Source: Perca fluviatilis (taxonomy: Eukaryota > Chordata > Actinopteri > Perciformes > Percidae). Taken from it: a stretch of DNA of 64,000 nucleotides. Positions within the stretch are counted from its first letter, which is position 1, and each line of letters starts with the position of its first letter. The notes under the pieces were generated by a model. That model saw only the letters and a program-made list of their open reading frames with translations. It made no database searches and had not been told where the DNA came from. Below, piece after piece: positions 52,960-63,845 of the stretch. Made by a program: the position numbers and the translations under genes. The stretch spans positions 5,163,781 through 5,227,780 of the forward strand of contig NC_053118.1 in assembly GCF_010015445.1 (NCBI RefSeq), given 5' to 3'.

Positions 52960-53990
52960 ATGGATCATCGCGAAGTTGTTGTGTTTGGTGCTGCTGTACT
53001 GTATTTGCGGAGAAGACGTCGGACTCAGAGATTTTGGGTTCATGACACCCTCCAGGACCGTTATCAATTTGGAGAGTATCACCGGCTGGTGCAGCAGCTG
53101 CGCTTCGATGACGAGAGGTTCCAGCGACACTTCAGGCCGGACACGGAGCAGTTTGTGGGGCCGCTCATCATGATGACTAGCATCAATTACCGCCGCGCAA
53201 TATGTCCTGCTGAGCGTCTGGCTATTTGTCTGCGGTTCTTGTCCACAGGGGACTCCTATGGCACGATTGCTTCCAGCTATCACATGGGAGTGAGCACTGT
53301 GGCCAACATTGTCCCCAGGTCTGCAGGGCCATTTGGGACCCCATGGTTGAGGAGTACATGCCAGTGCCCTCCACTGAGGATTGGCTGAGCAACGCCAAGG
53401 GGGTTTTACCAGCGGTGGGCTTTCTCCAACTGCCTTGGATCCATTGATGGGAAACATGTTGTGATTAAGTCTCCTGACAATTCAGGGTCCATGTATTTTA
53501 ATTACAAGGGGACTTACTCAGTTGTGCTTCTGGCAGTGGTAGATGCCCAATACTGCTTTCGGGTTGTGGATGTGGGCAGCTACGGGAGGACGCAGTGACG
53601 GCGGTGTCCTGGCCAACTCCACCTTCGGCAGGGCACTACTGGACGGGACTCTCGGCTTGCCACAGGACGCTCTGCTGCCGGGAGCTGAGCATCTAGGACC
53701 GCAGCCACACGTCTTTGTTGCTGATGAGGCTTTCCCACTGCGCCTAACCTCATGCGGCCTTTTCCTGGCTCCAACCACTCTGGCAGGCACAGAGTATTCA
53801 ACTTCAGGCTGTCACATGCAAGGCTGATTGTTGAGAATACCTTTGGTATTCTCACGTGTTCTACCATGGTATGTACAGAGGAGTCATTGGGGTCAGCCCC
53901 GAAAATGTGGACCTCGTGTGAAGGCTACCTGTGTCCTGCATACTTTCCTGAGGAAGACCTCCAAGACGCCAACCAGGGTAACTGCAAGAC
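52960..53990 (+). pseudogene. Harbinger (HARBI1-like) transposase, copy 1, broken
   Basis: ATG at 52960 opens M-D-H-R-E-V-V-V-F-G. The N-terminal helix-turn-helix region (Y-G-T-I-A-S-S-Y-H-M-G-V-S-T-V) is intact to about 53320. The catalytic core is then spread over frames: G-S-I-D-G-K-H-V near 53437, V-V-D-A-Q-Y-C-F near 53537, V-A-D-E-A-F-P-L near 53718 and I-V-E-N-T-F-G-I-L near 53826. These carry the D-D-E triad of PIF/Harbinger nucleases. The shift at TTGTCCCCAGG (53309) is shared with copy 2; others are private. DNA cut-and-paste role in a live element. Confidence 0.85.
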
Positions 53991-54300
53991 ATGCAGGACC
54001 ACCACCAGCTGCAGACAGGGGAAGTTGCTAGCCTACAGGCAGTAACCCGAATGGGCAGCAACAACTCCCGCGACGGGAGGCCATCCGTGTCCGGGAGACA
54101 TATACCTCCTATTTCACCACCGAGGGAGCTGTCCACTGGCAACCAGGAGTATAAGCCTTGTAATTACACTGGTCCAATTAAATAAGGCCATGCACTACAA
54201 AAAAACGTTGGAAAAAGCAAAACAAACTGTGAAAAAAGGTATAAAAAAACCATAACTATATGGGCCCAACAATGTTAGTGCCACTACAGTAGGCTACAGA
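53991..54300. other. Harbinger 3' region
   Basis: Noncoding after the transposase, matched by 59211-59545 in copy 2. Confidence 0.4.
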
Positions 54301-54308
54301 GAATCGAA

Positions 54309-54333
54309 AACGGGTCAATGTGACCCGTTTTCG
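54309..54333. other. Perfect palindrome AAACGGGTCA-ATG-TGACCCGTTT
   Basis: Ten-base arms around a three-base loop at about 54309-54333, kept nearly intact in copy 2 (about 59555-59578). It could form a hairpin or be a binding site. Located between the transposase and the CGTCAAA array. Confidence 0.8.
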
Positions 54334-54409
54334 AATATTTGTTTTATATCAGAAAATAGGGACGTCGAAGTAAGCGCTGAAAATGTGTAGAAGAAAATTT
54401 TAACAATTT

Positions 54410-54541
54410 AAAACGTTGGAAAAAGCAAAAAAAAAGGTGAAAACGTCGTCAAAAACGACGTCAAAAAACGACATCAAAAACGTCGTCAAAAACGTAGTCA
54501 AAAACGTTCGTCAAAAAGCGTCGCAAAAACGTCGAAAAAAC
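54410..54541. repeat. CGTC-AAAAA short tandem array, copy 1
   Basis: Repeats of AACGTCGTCAAAAACG-type 12-15-base units with variants (CGACGTC, CGACATC, CGTAGTC). The counterpart in copy 2 lies at about 59655-59790. Resembles subterminal repeats of DNA transposons. Confidence 0.8.
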
Positions 54542-55229
54542 TTAACTATACGGGCCACACAATGTTAGCGTCACTACATTACAGAAAGTGCATTGAATGC
54601 AAAGAAATTACAACAAATATAATAACACAAAATATGACAAGGCTGAAATACCAAAGCACAATTACCGTGTGTGCCTCTTAGATCATGCAAAATCTTTGTT
54701 TGAGGCCATACATCTTTCCTCTGCAGTTACGTGTGGCTCTCTGTATTCCTTTCTACCCACAATGCAACAAGTGTTAAGGTGTTAATTTAAAAAATATGAA
54801 ACACAACCATGAATGTTTGAAAATATTTTTATTTTTTATATATATATATATTTTTTTAGGATTTTGCAATATTTATATTAACTTTAAAACCCATTTTTGT
54901 CTCTTTTTGTCAGTTGTCATTTCAGAACCGAACAGATGCAAATAATAATAATAACTAATTTAAATGTGACTAAAACATTTACTCTTGAGTAAGCTAAGAA
55001 AACTTGGTCCCAACAGGGCCTTTAACGTCAACGTTACATTGGTCTAAGGGAGAGAGAACAAGGGGCAGCCTCACTGCACTTCCTGTGTGAATGATACTGT
55101 GTGCATGTGAGGGAGAGAGAACAGGGTGCAGCTGACAGCACTGCGAGGGAAACAAGCTTACTAACACCCCTCACAGTGTTGTCAGCTGCACCCCGTTCCT
55201 CTCAGCCCAAGGGTCAACCTCACGACACT
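54542..55229. other. Noncoding interior of the duplication, copy 1
   Basis: AT-rich with a TATATATATATA run near 54837. 55040-55200 has GAGGGAGAGAGAACAxGG repeated twice. No gene seen. Confidence 0.4.
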
Positions 55230-55534
55230 TTGCCTCATACACTAGGCGGTGCATCTCAAACTTGAGATCCTGCCTTGTTCTTAAAGACAGGGTTTTGAAG
55301 TCTTCCTGTCGGCTTTAAAAAAAATAGCTATCACTATCCTCAGGAGAAGGCGGAGGAGGGGGAGAAGGGCTGGGGACTGGTCCCGGTCTGTTGCTCACAG
55401 CCTCCAATGCTGTGAGCAGTCTCTCCTCAAAGTCAGAGGTGTGGGGCCTCTTCCCTTCTCGGGGCGGCCGCTTGCTCTCTGCACTGGTATGTTGTCTGAT
55501 GCCTGCTCTTGTGCCTGAAGCTCTTGTGCCTGAA
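55230..55534 (-). pseudogene. MADF/Myb-like Harbinger partner gene, 3' end, copy 1
   Basis: The minus strand reads F-K-T-L-S-L-K-T-R-Q-D-L-K-F-E-M-H-like sequence near 55250-55320, and upstream E-R-L-L-T-A-L-E-A-V-S-N-R-P-G near 55380-55435. This is the C-terminal (BESS-like) part of the DNA-binding partner of Harbinger transposases. It is cut by the duplication junction at 55535, so the DNA-binding domain is missing here. Confidence 0.6.
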
Positions 55535-55544
55535 GCACAATATA

Positions 55545-55905
55545 TGTTTTTTTAGTGAGGCAAGGTCTAAGTCTTTAAAATAAAATGGTATAATTAACAT
55601 TACAATGAGAAATAGATGTTTCTTGAAGGAAGTTCAACAGACCCAAAAGCTGTTGATGATCAGTGAAGACACTCGAGCAAACTGGTTTCATTAAGCAGTC
55701 GTTTTATTAATGACTCACAGAAACTGCATCAGTCATGAAGTTATATATTAGTTTATTTATCTGCAGAGAGGGAGGAGGAGGCTCTGGGGTCACATGGTTT
55801 CACAGAAACACTTTGTCTTCAAATAATCAGTAAAACCAGAGGGGAAGAGAGGGAGGAGTTCTCTTTTAGATAAGACCTGTATTGGTGTTGCAGCAAATAA
55901 AAGGA
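55545..55905. other. GTPase 3'-UTR-like segment, copy 2
   Basis: Same content as 50213-50560 and 35990-36200. Directly follows the duplication junction. Confidence 0.7.
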
Positions 55906-55983
55906 CGCTCCACACACAGACACCCCCCACAAAGGTCTTTGAAGATTTTAATGTCACATGATTTCACAGAAACAGTTTGACTT

Positions 55984-55986
<3 letters not shown>

Positions 55987-56044
<58 letters not shown>
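55987..56044. repeat. (CA)n microsatellite, copy 2
   Basis: About 29 units; see the longer copy 1 array. Confidence 0.95.
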
Positions 56045-56047
<3 letters not shown>

Positions 56048-56357
56048 AATACATATTTGATGAGTTGGGTCTGAATGGGTTGTTTTTTTAAACACATTTG
56101 TGAGAAACTCTACGGTTGTTTGTGTCAAATACATAGATGGATCATATAAAGGAATAAAGGGCAGATATGTGTCATAAAGTCGTTATCTCCAACACTGCTT
56201 ACTTTATTCTCCTTTCACTTTCTGTCTGACACTTTTACTGTTGCTCCCTGTAGGATGATTAAATATAAGAAGGTGAGAATAAACGGTAATCGCGCATCTG
56301 AAATATACAAATGTAGGTATAAAATATGTATGTTAAAATACATCAGTACAAATATTT

Positions 56358-58045
56358 AGGGCCCGGCGCCGACAGCCGCAGAGGCCTTATTGAAACTGAA
56401 GGAATTATTATTATTGTTTCCTTCTATTTTTTTCCCGTCAAATGAATTGCCTTTTTGTGGGCCTTATCATATTCAAAAACTCACCAAATTGTGGCGGTTC
56501 CATCAAATCTGGTGAAAATTTACGTTATTTTAAGGGTTTGGGGAATAGGCGCACAAAAATGGCTCGCTAGCCCCTAGAAAGTTAAGAAAATTGAGCCCTG
56601 CAGTGCATTTACGTAGACTCACGAAACTTGGTACACATATGTAACATGTCAAGATGTACAAAAAACTTCATTAGAGCCATACCCTAAACCCAACAGGAAG
56701 TCCGCCATTTTGATTTCAAAGTTCGAAATTAGTGCGATTTTGGCCATTTCCACATGTCGTGCTTTAACGAACTCCTCCCAGAGATTTCATCCGATCAACT
56801 TCAAACTTCGGTCTGTGCCATCTTAAGATGTTAAAGATGAAAAGTTGTTAAAAGAAAAACTTTTCGTCATAGGGCGTGGCCGTGGCAGAGGCGGCCATTT
56901 TGTGCGTTTACGCTGCCGAACCAGGAAGTGGGTGTAACTTCGAGTGTACGTTGTCCGATTACCTCGAAACTTTTCAGGATTCATAAGAGTCCAACCCTGA
57001 GGACAAATAAAGGCCGATATTTACTTAAAGTCATATAGCGCCCCCTGGTGGCAACAGGAAGTAGAGCCTTAAAAGTCAAGGTGCTATACTTTAACGAACT
57101 CCTCCTAGAGATTCCGATGGACTTCAAACTTGGTCTGTACCATCCCAACACCTTAACGATGAAAAGTTATTAAAAGAAAATCTTTTCATCAGACGGTGTG
57201 GGAGTGGGCGTGCGACCATTTTGAGTGTTTAGCGATGACCAAAGAAGTTGTTGTAACTTGAGTGTAATGCGTGTGTCGTATCTGCCCGAAATTTCTCCAC
57301 GATGGACAAGGGTCCAGGCCTGAGGACACCTACAGGCCAAAAATTGACTTTTGGTCAAAGCGCCCCCTGGCAACAGGAAATCTGTCTTATATGACAAACA
57401 ACATCCGATTTACATGAAACTCAAAAATGTGTGGTCTACGTGTGATACTGAGCCGCCCCTATAATATGACCACGCCCACTTACTCAGGCCACGCCCCTTT
57501 CATAACATTTGAACCGTTTAAGGTAGAGTCTTGTGTGAGGTGTCATTGAACTCAGCAGAGACTTCCTTCTTCATTGGTGATGGTTTGGCCCGCCCCTATG
57601 TTCAAGCCACGCCCCTTTTATTACTAATGGCCCGATTGATGTAAACACTTGTGTGAGGTATCATTGAACTCAGCAGAGACTTCCTTCTTCATTGGTGATG
57701 GTTTGGCCCGCCCCTATGTTTAAGCCACGCCCCCTTTCATACATGCTGACCCATTTAAGGTAGAGTCTTGTGTGAAGTATCATTCATCTCAGCAGAGGCT
57801 TCATTTTTAATTGGTGATGGTTTGACCCGCCCTATGCTTTAGCCACGCCCCCTTTCACAGCTAATGAACCGTTATGACGTAGAGTCTTGTGTGAGGTATC
57901 GTTGAACTTCGGCGGGGGAGTTCCCTTTCATCGGTTATGGTTTGCGGCGTCCGAAGTGCCACGCAAATGCACTGTGCGCCAGAGGCGTCCGCGGTAACCC
58001 CGGCCGCACGAAGTCGCGAACCCGTCCATCGCTGCTCGCAGCTTT
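56358..58045. mobile_element. Teleost GGGCCC-type interspersed repeat, copy 2
   Basis: Counterpart of 51128-52804 with the same start and internal ~100-base units (57480-57920). It differs from copy 1 mostly by single-base indels. Confidence 0.65.
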
Positions 58046-58047
58046 AA

Positions 58048-58081
<34 letters not shown>

Positions 58082-58206
58082 TGCATCTAATGCAATTGGT
58101 CAAATCGGTGTTACTGTGAGCAAATGAATTGCATTCCCGCGTAAAACGAACGTTCGTAAATATTACAAATAAAAGTTGCGCTCATCCTCAAATCACTGGA
58201 TCATTA
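58046..58206. other. (ATT)n and Harbinger 5' flank, copy 2
   Basis: ATT-rich run at 58046-58081 then the transposase leader. Confidence 0.4.
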
Positions 58207-59210
58207 TGGATCATCGCGCAGTTGTTGTGTTTGGTGCTGCTGTACTGTTATTTGGGGAGAAGACGTCGGACTCAGAGATTTTGGGTTCATGACACCCTCC
58301 AGGACCGTTATCAATTTGGAGTATCACCGGCTGGTGCAGCAGCTGCGCTCGATGACGAGAGGTTCCAGCCGACACTTCAGGCCGGACGCGAGCAGTTTGT
58401 GGGGCCGCTCATCATGATGACTAGCATCAATTACCGCCCGTGCAATATGTCCTGCTGAGCGTCTGGCTATTTGTCTGCGGTTCTTGTCCACAGGGGACTC
58501 CTTATGGCACGATTGCTTCCAGCTATCACATGGGAGTGAGCACTGTGGCCAACATTGTCCCCAGGTCTGCAGGGCCATTTGGGACCCCATGGTTGAGGAG
58601 TACATGCCAGTGCCCTCCACTGAGGATTGGCTGAGCAACGCCAAGGGGTTTTACCAGCGGTGGGCTTTCTCCAACTGCCTTGGATCCATTGATGGGAAAC
58701 ATGTTGTGATTAAGTCTCCTGACAATTCAGGGTCCATGTATTTTAATTACAAGGGGACTTACTCAGTTGTGCTTCTGGCAGTGGTAGATGCCCAATACTG
58801 CTTTCCGGGTTGTGGATGTGCGGCAGCTACGGGAGGACGAGTGGGGCGGTGTCCTGGCCAACTCCACCTTTGGCCGGGCACTACTGGGCCGGGACTCTCC
58901 GGCCTGCACACGGGCCGCTCTGCTGCCGGGAGCTGAGCATCTAGGACCGCAGCCACACGTCTTTGTTGCTAATGAGGCCTTCCCACTGCGCCCTAACCTC
59001 ATGCGGCCTTTTCCTGGCTCCAACCACTCTGGCAGGCGCAGAGTATTCAACTTCAGGCTGTCACATGCAAGGCTGATTGTTGAGAATACCTTTGGTATTC
59101 TGACGTCTCAATGGCGTATGTACAGAGGAGTCATTGGGGTCAGCCCTGCAAATGTGGACGCCTGTGTGAAGGCTACCTGTGTCCTGCATAATTTCCTGAG
59201 GAGGACCTGA
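58207..59210 (+). pseudogene. Harbinger (HARBI1-like) transposase, copy 2, broken
   Basis: ATG at 58207 gives M-D-H-R-A-V-V-V-F-G and then a frameshift near 58247. The core is open over longer stretches than in copy 1: 58484-58936 (G-S-I-D-G-K-H-V near 58685, V-V-D-A-Q-Y-C-F near 58778) and 58788-59210 (I-V-E-N-T-F-G-I-L near 59074, C-V-L-H-N-F-L-R-R end). The third motif reads V-A-N-E-A-F-P-L near 58966, so a conserved Asp is Asn here but Asp in copy 1. The shared break at TTGTCCCCAGG is present at 58553. Confidence 0.85.
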
Positions 59211-60087
59211 AAGACGCCAAACAGGGCAACAGCAAGACGTGCAGGACCACCACCAGCTGCAGACAGGGGAAGTTGCTAGCCTACAGGCAGTAACCCGAGT
59301 GGGCAGCAACAACTCCGCCACGGGGAGGCCATCCGTGTCGGGGAGATACCTCCTCATATTACACCACCGAGGGAGCTGTCCACTGGCAACCAGGAGTATA
59401 AGCCTTGTAATTACACTGGTCCAATTAAATAAGGCCATGCACTACAAAAAAACGTTGGAAAAAGCAAAAACAAACTGTGAAAAAAGGTATAAAAAAACCA
59501 TAACTATATGGGCCCAACAATGTTAGTGCCACTACAGTAGGCTACAGAAAGTCGTCAACGGGTCAATGTGACCCGTTTTGAATATTTTTTTATATCAGAA
59601 AATAGGGGACGTCGAGTAGCGCTGAAAATGTGTAGAAGAAAAATTTAACAATTTAAAACGTTGGAAAAAGCAAAAACAAAAAGGTGAAAACGATGCGTCA
59701 AAAGCCCGACGTCAAAAACGTACATCAAAAACGTCGTCAAAAACGTAGTCAAAAACGTACGTCAAAACGTCGTCAAAAACGTCGAAAAAACTTAACTATC
59801 ACGGGCCACACAATGTTAGCGTCACTACATTACAGAAAGTGCATTGAATGCAAAGAAATTACAACAAATATAATAACACAAAATATGACAAGGCTGAAAT
59901 ACCAAAGCACAATTACCGTGTGTGCCTCTTAGATCATGCAAAATCTTTGTTTGAGGCCATACATCTTTCCTCTGCAGTCACGTTGGCTCTCTCTGTATTC
60001 CTTTCTACACCACAATGCAACAGGTGTTAAGGTGTTAATTTAAAAAAATATGAAACACAACCATGAATGTTGAAATATTTTTATTTT

Positions 60088-60120
<33 letters not shown>

Positions 60121-60479
60121 GGATTTTACAATATTTATATTAACTTTAAAACCCATTTTTGTCTCTTTTTGTCAGTTGTCATTTCAGAACGAACAGATGC
60201 AAATAATAATAATAACTAATTTAAATGTGACTAAAACATTTACTCTTGAGTAAGCTAACAAAACTTGGTCCCAACAGGGCCTTTAACGTCAACGTTACAT
60301 TGGTCTAAGGGAGAGAGAACAAAGGGGCAGCTTCACTGCACTTCCTGTGTGAATGATACTGTGTGCATGTGCATGTGAGGGAGAGAGAACAGGGTGCAGC
60401 TGACAACACTGCGAGGGAAACAAGCTTACTAACACCTCCCAGTGTTGTCAGCAGCACCCCGTCCTCTCAGCCCAAGGGT
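59211..60479. other. Harbinger interior, copy 2
   Basis: Noncoding. Holds the palindrome near 59555, the CGTCAAA array (59655-59790) and a TATATA run near 60090, in the same order as copy 1. No other gene seen. Confidence 0.5.
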
Positions 60480-61000
60480 CAACCTCACGACACTTTGCCT
60501 CATACAACAGGCAGTGCATCTCAAACTTGAGATCCTGCCTTGTTCTTAAAGACAGGGTTTTGAAGTCTTCCTGTAGGCTTTTAAAAAATAGCTATCACTA
60601 TCCCTCAGGAGAAGGCGGGGGGGAGAAGGGCTGGGGACTGGTCCCGGTCTGTTGCTCACAGCCTCCAATGCTGTGAGCAGTCTCTCCTCAAAGTCAGAGG
60701 TGTGGGGCTCTCCTTCCTTCGGCGGCGGGCTGGCTTGCTCTCTGCACTGGTATGTTGTCTGATGCCTGCTCTTGTGCCTGAAGCTCTTGTGCCTGAAGCT
60801 CTGGTGTCTGCTCTTGTGCCTGACTGTGCCCCCCACGGCATCATCACCGTCCTCTAGCCATTGTCCACTGTCCTCTAGGGCTTCCCCCTCCCCCATATTA
60901 CTGGACGTTGGTCAGTCTTCCATGAAAGGGTTGAGGAAGCCCATGACCTCGCTTGTACCGCCATGGCGGGCACTGCTTGCACCAGCAGTCTCTATCAGAA
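60480..61000 (-). pseudogene. MADF/Myb-like Harbinger partner gene, 3' exon, copy 2
   Basis: The open frame 60546-60896 (minus) reads M-G-E-G-E-A-L-E-D-S-G-Q-W, with a run of R-H-K-S-[RF] repeats near 60740-60820, then E-R-L-L-T-A-L-E-A-V. Above it the same frame reads F-L-N-P-F-M-E-D and then a TGA near 60918. Below 60546 another frame continues T-R-Q-D-L-K-F-E-M-H-C-L-L. In working elements this protein binds transposon ends and brings in the transposase. Confidence 0.6.
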
Positions 61001-61330
61001 ACGGTTTAAACCTAAAACGCACCGCGAATGGACATGACAAACGCCCGAAAGAATGAATGAAACTGGCGGTAACTTTATGCCGGGCCAGATGAAAAATTTA
61101 AATTTAAAATCCATAGCAATCACTGCACTATATCGATATATCAAGTTTTTAATCATATGAGGCTGGTATGCATTTGGGGAGAGCAAGTTTATATTACTGG
61201 CAAGACAGAAACAAATTTGAGTATCTGTCAGAAACAGTTTACACCTAAAATGAACAGCGGAATGCATGACAAACTCGAAAAAATGAATGAAACTGGCGGT
61301 AACTTTGTGGCGGGCGGGCCAGATGTTGTA
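60990..61330. repeat. Two-copy ~100-bp direct repeat
   Basis: 60990-61090 and 61225-61325 share TCAGAAACxGTTTAxACCTAAAA, GCATGACAAAC and ATGAATGAAACTGGCGGTAAC. The 135-base spacer is unrelated. Noncoding. Confidence 0.8.
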
Positions 61331-61546
61331 GCCGTAAAACACAACTAATTAAGTGCATTGCACTAAAATGCTTCTTCTACTTTTAATTACTTTGCGCATG
61401 GTAATAAGGGTAAAATGATCTGCAAACAGATCCTACCATTCACATCAAGCAAGGAAGACTAGCATGCTACGGTGCACTGCTCATTATTGTGCAATTATTT
61501 CCCTCCTAGTTAAAAATAATATAAATCATCAGCACGCACAACTCAC
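61331..61546. other. Intron or flank of the MADF gene
   Basis: No feature seen. Confidence 0.3.
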
Positions 61547-61605
61547 CGGAGACACCAACTATCCCAGCTATTTTATCCCATGCCTCGTTCTTCTGTAACT
61601 GGTCC
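61547..61605 (-). CDS. MADF-domain exon fragment of the Harbinger partner gene
   Basis: The minus strand reads D-Q-L-Q-K-N-E-A-W-D-K-I-A-G-I-V-G-V-S and then a GTGAGT donor. The K-N-x-A-W-x-x-I-A pattern is the core of MADF/Myb-SANT domains. The upstream edge is either a TTATAG acceptor or the insertion point of the THAP element that starts just beyond it. It belongs with the exon at 60480-61000. Confidence 0.55.
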
Positions 61606-61688
61606 CTATAACGGGTATCCCGTGACGTCACACATTAAAGACTGCGCCATCTTTAGGACCACCCAGGGACCGGAAGTAAACATAAAAT

Positions 61689-61855
61689 ATGCCTTCTATC
61701 TGCTGTGCCGTGGGCTGTGATAACAGCAAGTCAAAAAATCGGGATATACGTTTTATAATATTCATAAAAATACTGAAAGGAGACATAAATGGTTAGCTGC
61801 CATTAAAAGGGATCAGTGGACTCCCACAGAACACTTCAGACACTCCTTAACTGAC
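61689..61855 (+). pseudogene. THAP zinc-finger N-terminus
   Basis: ATG at 61689 opens M-P-S-I-C-C-A-V-G-C-D-N-S-K-S-K-N, the usual Met-Pro and first cysteine pair of THAP domains. After a one-base shift near 61752 the other frame reads F-Y-N-I-H-K-N-T-E-R-R-H-K-W-L-A-A-I-K-R-D-Q-W. The C-x2-H half is not clear. Inactive as read. Confidence 0.7.
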
Positions 61856-63114
61856 GTTAGCTAGCTATGTAACTACATGGAAACGGACCAAATTATGTTT
61901 ATGCTCTTTAGAGTAAAATAGTGTTTTAGACTGCTAGCTGTAGTCCCCGCTGAAGTTCCCTTGTGAATTCAGCTGTAGCGTAAAAAAGGGTAAAAATAGC
62001 ACACTGCAGGTTGGAGGAGCGTAGTGTGTGAAAAGTGACGATCGGAGGTGTTCAAAAGGGAAAAAGCTTAAGTAACGTAACTATGGAGAATACAGAAGAT
62101 ATTGAACACATCGAAGAGGCTTTTGAGTTTTTAGTTATGGTCATAACCACTACAGTGCTCAATTACCTATTTGTGAGGGTGAAATAAAATAAAAATTTTC
62201 GGCGCGAAGGCTTGAACGGTCGTCTGGAAGACCTCCACCAGACCAGCGGGCTTGTTGGATTGTTATCGGGCTCAGCAGGCGAGGAACGCGGGGAGGAAGG
62301 AGAAGGATGCCGGTCCGGGCTGCTAGCCTGGCTAAGGAAACTACCACACAATTCGCCACTGCAGAGACTCATATTCACCAACGCACAGCACACAAAATGG
62401 ATATATATGCTACAAATACACATGGAACTGCTGCGTGATGATTATAACGAGCCTGGCTGAACACACTCACTCATCCCAGACCAGCTAGCAGCTAAGAGGG
62501 TAGGTGAATTTAAACAATAGCTAAGTTGCTAAATGCATCTTGTTGTCATGTAAGGTCCCTGTTCATGTTGCACAGACATTTTAATTGCATTTTGTGTCTG
62601 TTTGCACAGACATTTTAATGGCATTTTGTGTGTGTTAAGAGGCACAAAGGCACTCTTTATCTTAGCTTTGCCCTTGCCGTTTTAGCTGAGTGGGAGCTCA
62701 TGCTAAATGCATTAGCTGCAGCAGCTCCGCTTCGTTTTTTGCTATCGACAGTAGGCCTACTCATATACATATAGCAATCAAGATTAACGGAAAAATTGCC
62801 CGGAGTTCCCCTTTAAGGGACTCCCGGTGTAAGGAGAAGGATTGTGGGCCGAGGTAGATGTAAATGTCGCCAAAAGACATGTTTGGCAAGCTAACGACAG
62901 ATTTCAGCGGGGTCAGTAGTTGATTCGGAGTAAATACGGATCAAAACCCCAAATATCAATTTTATTGTAATAGCGTTGCTTTTCTTTATCAGAGAGATGA
63001 GTGATTTTCATCTGAGTAACGTTAGCAGAACCCGTTTCTTTGGCGTTACGTTTGCCATTTTCCCTGGCATCATAGACAGTAAAATTAAGCCTGGAATCGA
63101 CAGTTGGTGGGCTC
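61856..63114. other. THAP element interior
   Basis: Contains an open frame 62212-62460 (+) and a short start at 62083 (M-E-N-T-E-D-I-E-H). I recognise no domain in either. A GTAGGTGAATTT donor-like site follows at 62500. A direct repeat CACAGACATTTTAATxGCATTTTGTGT lies at 62571 and 62607. Function unknown. Confidence 0.35.
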
Positions 63115-63165
63115 AGTCCTAAAGATGGCGGCCACAACAAAAGGTGACGTCATTGATACCCATGT

Positions 63166-63640
63166 ATATGCAAACAACGTCATATCATAAATGATAGGGA
63201 ACCCAGCAACCGCGATGATTAACTTCTCCTCCATTTTCCGGAATTGATGTTGTGGTAGGAAGAAAGTTTACATTGTATGTTTTTCCGAATCAGCCAGCAC
63301 GAAGGGCGTCTATATTCCGATTGTTTGCTGGCGTTTTGCCGCTGCTTGCCGCTGAACCGCGTCATAGCTCATTACCATAAAGTTGACCAAAGTTCAACTT
63401 TCGGTTAACGCCAAACGCGACGCCGACAGATTTGACGCTCCTTGCAGCTGAGAAGCGCCAGCTTCCATTGAAATGAATGACTTCCGGTATCTTTAGAAGC
63501 TCAAGTCGGGCGGGTGTGTAATGCATTACCTCGATGCGTTCATGAAGTATTGACTTGCTGGGAATTAATAATGTTAGTTGATTTAGGAAATGAATGGAAA
63601 TCAATTCATTTTGTAAGCCACATTTTAAAAACATTCTGAT
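63166..63640. other. Unclassified repeat-like DNA
   Basis: GC-mixed stretch with GCCGCTGCTTGCCGCTGAACCGCG near 63340. It resembles other teleost DNA-transposon ends, but no paired end is visible. Confidence 0.3.
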
Positions 63641-63845
63641 TAATGTTTGTGTTTGGGGAAAAGGTATCAAGTCTTTTCAATTTAATGGGCTCAAGTCCAA
63701 TTGAAGTCCGCGAGTCATTGGTGTTAATGTCCAAGTCGAGTTGTAAGTCTTTCCTGAAATTCTTGAGTAGAATCTAAAGTCATCAAATTTATGACTCAAG
63801 TCTGACTCGAGTCCAAGTCATGTGACTCGAGTCCACACCTCTGTA
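63641..63845. mobile_element. Teleost repeat ending GACTCGAGTCCACACCTCTG
   Basis: Repeated CAAGTC / GACTCGAGTC words and the ending TCATGTGACTCGAGTCCACACCTCTG are characteristic of a common teleost non-autonomous DNA transposon (pattern recognition). Only one end is evident. Confidence 0.5.

Larger units (their letters stand above)
61614..63165 (+). mobile_element. Short THAP-type (P-like) element
   Basis: The ends are imperfectly inverted. On the left, GGGTATCCCGTGACGTCAC then GCGCCATCTTTAGGAC (61615-61662). On the right, the inverse of GGGTATCAATGACGTCACC and GCCGCCATCTTTAGGAC (63115-63162). It contains the start of a THAP finger. At about 1.55 kb it is too short for a full transposase, so it is non-autonomous or deleted. 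Confidence 0.65.

Noticed and set aside
62083..62460. Open frame 62212-62460 as a host gene
   Set aside because: It lies inside the inverted ends of a THAP element, has no recognisable domain and a stop separates it from the nearest good ATG.
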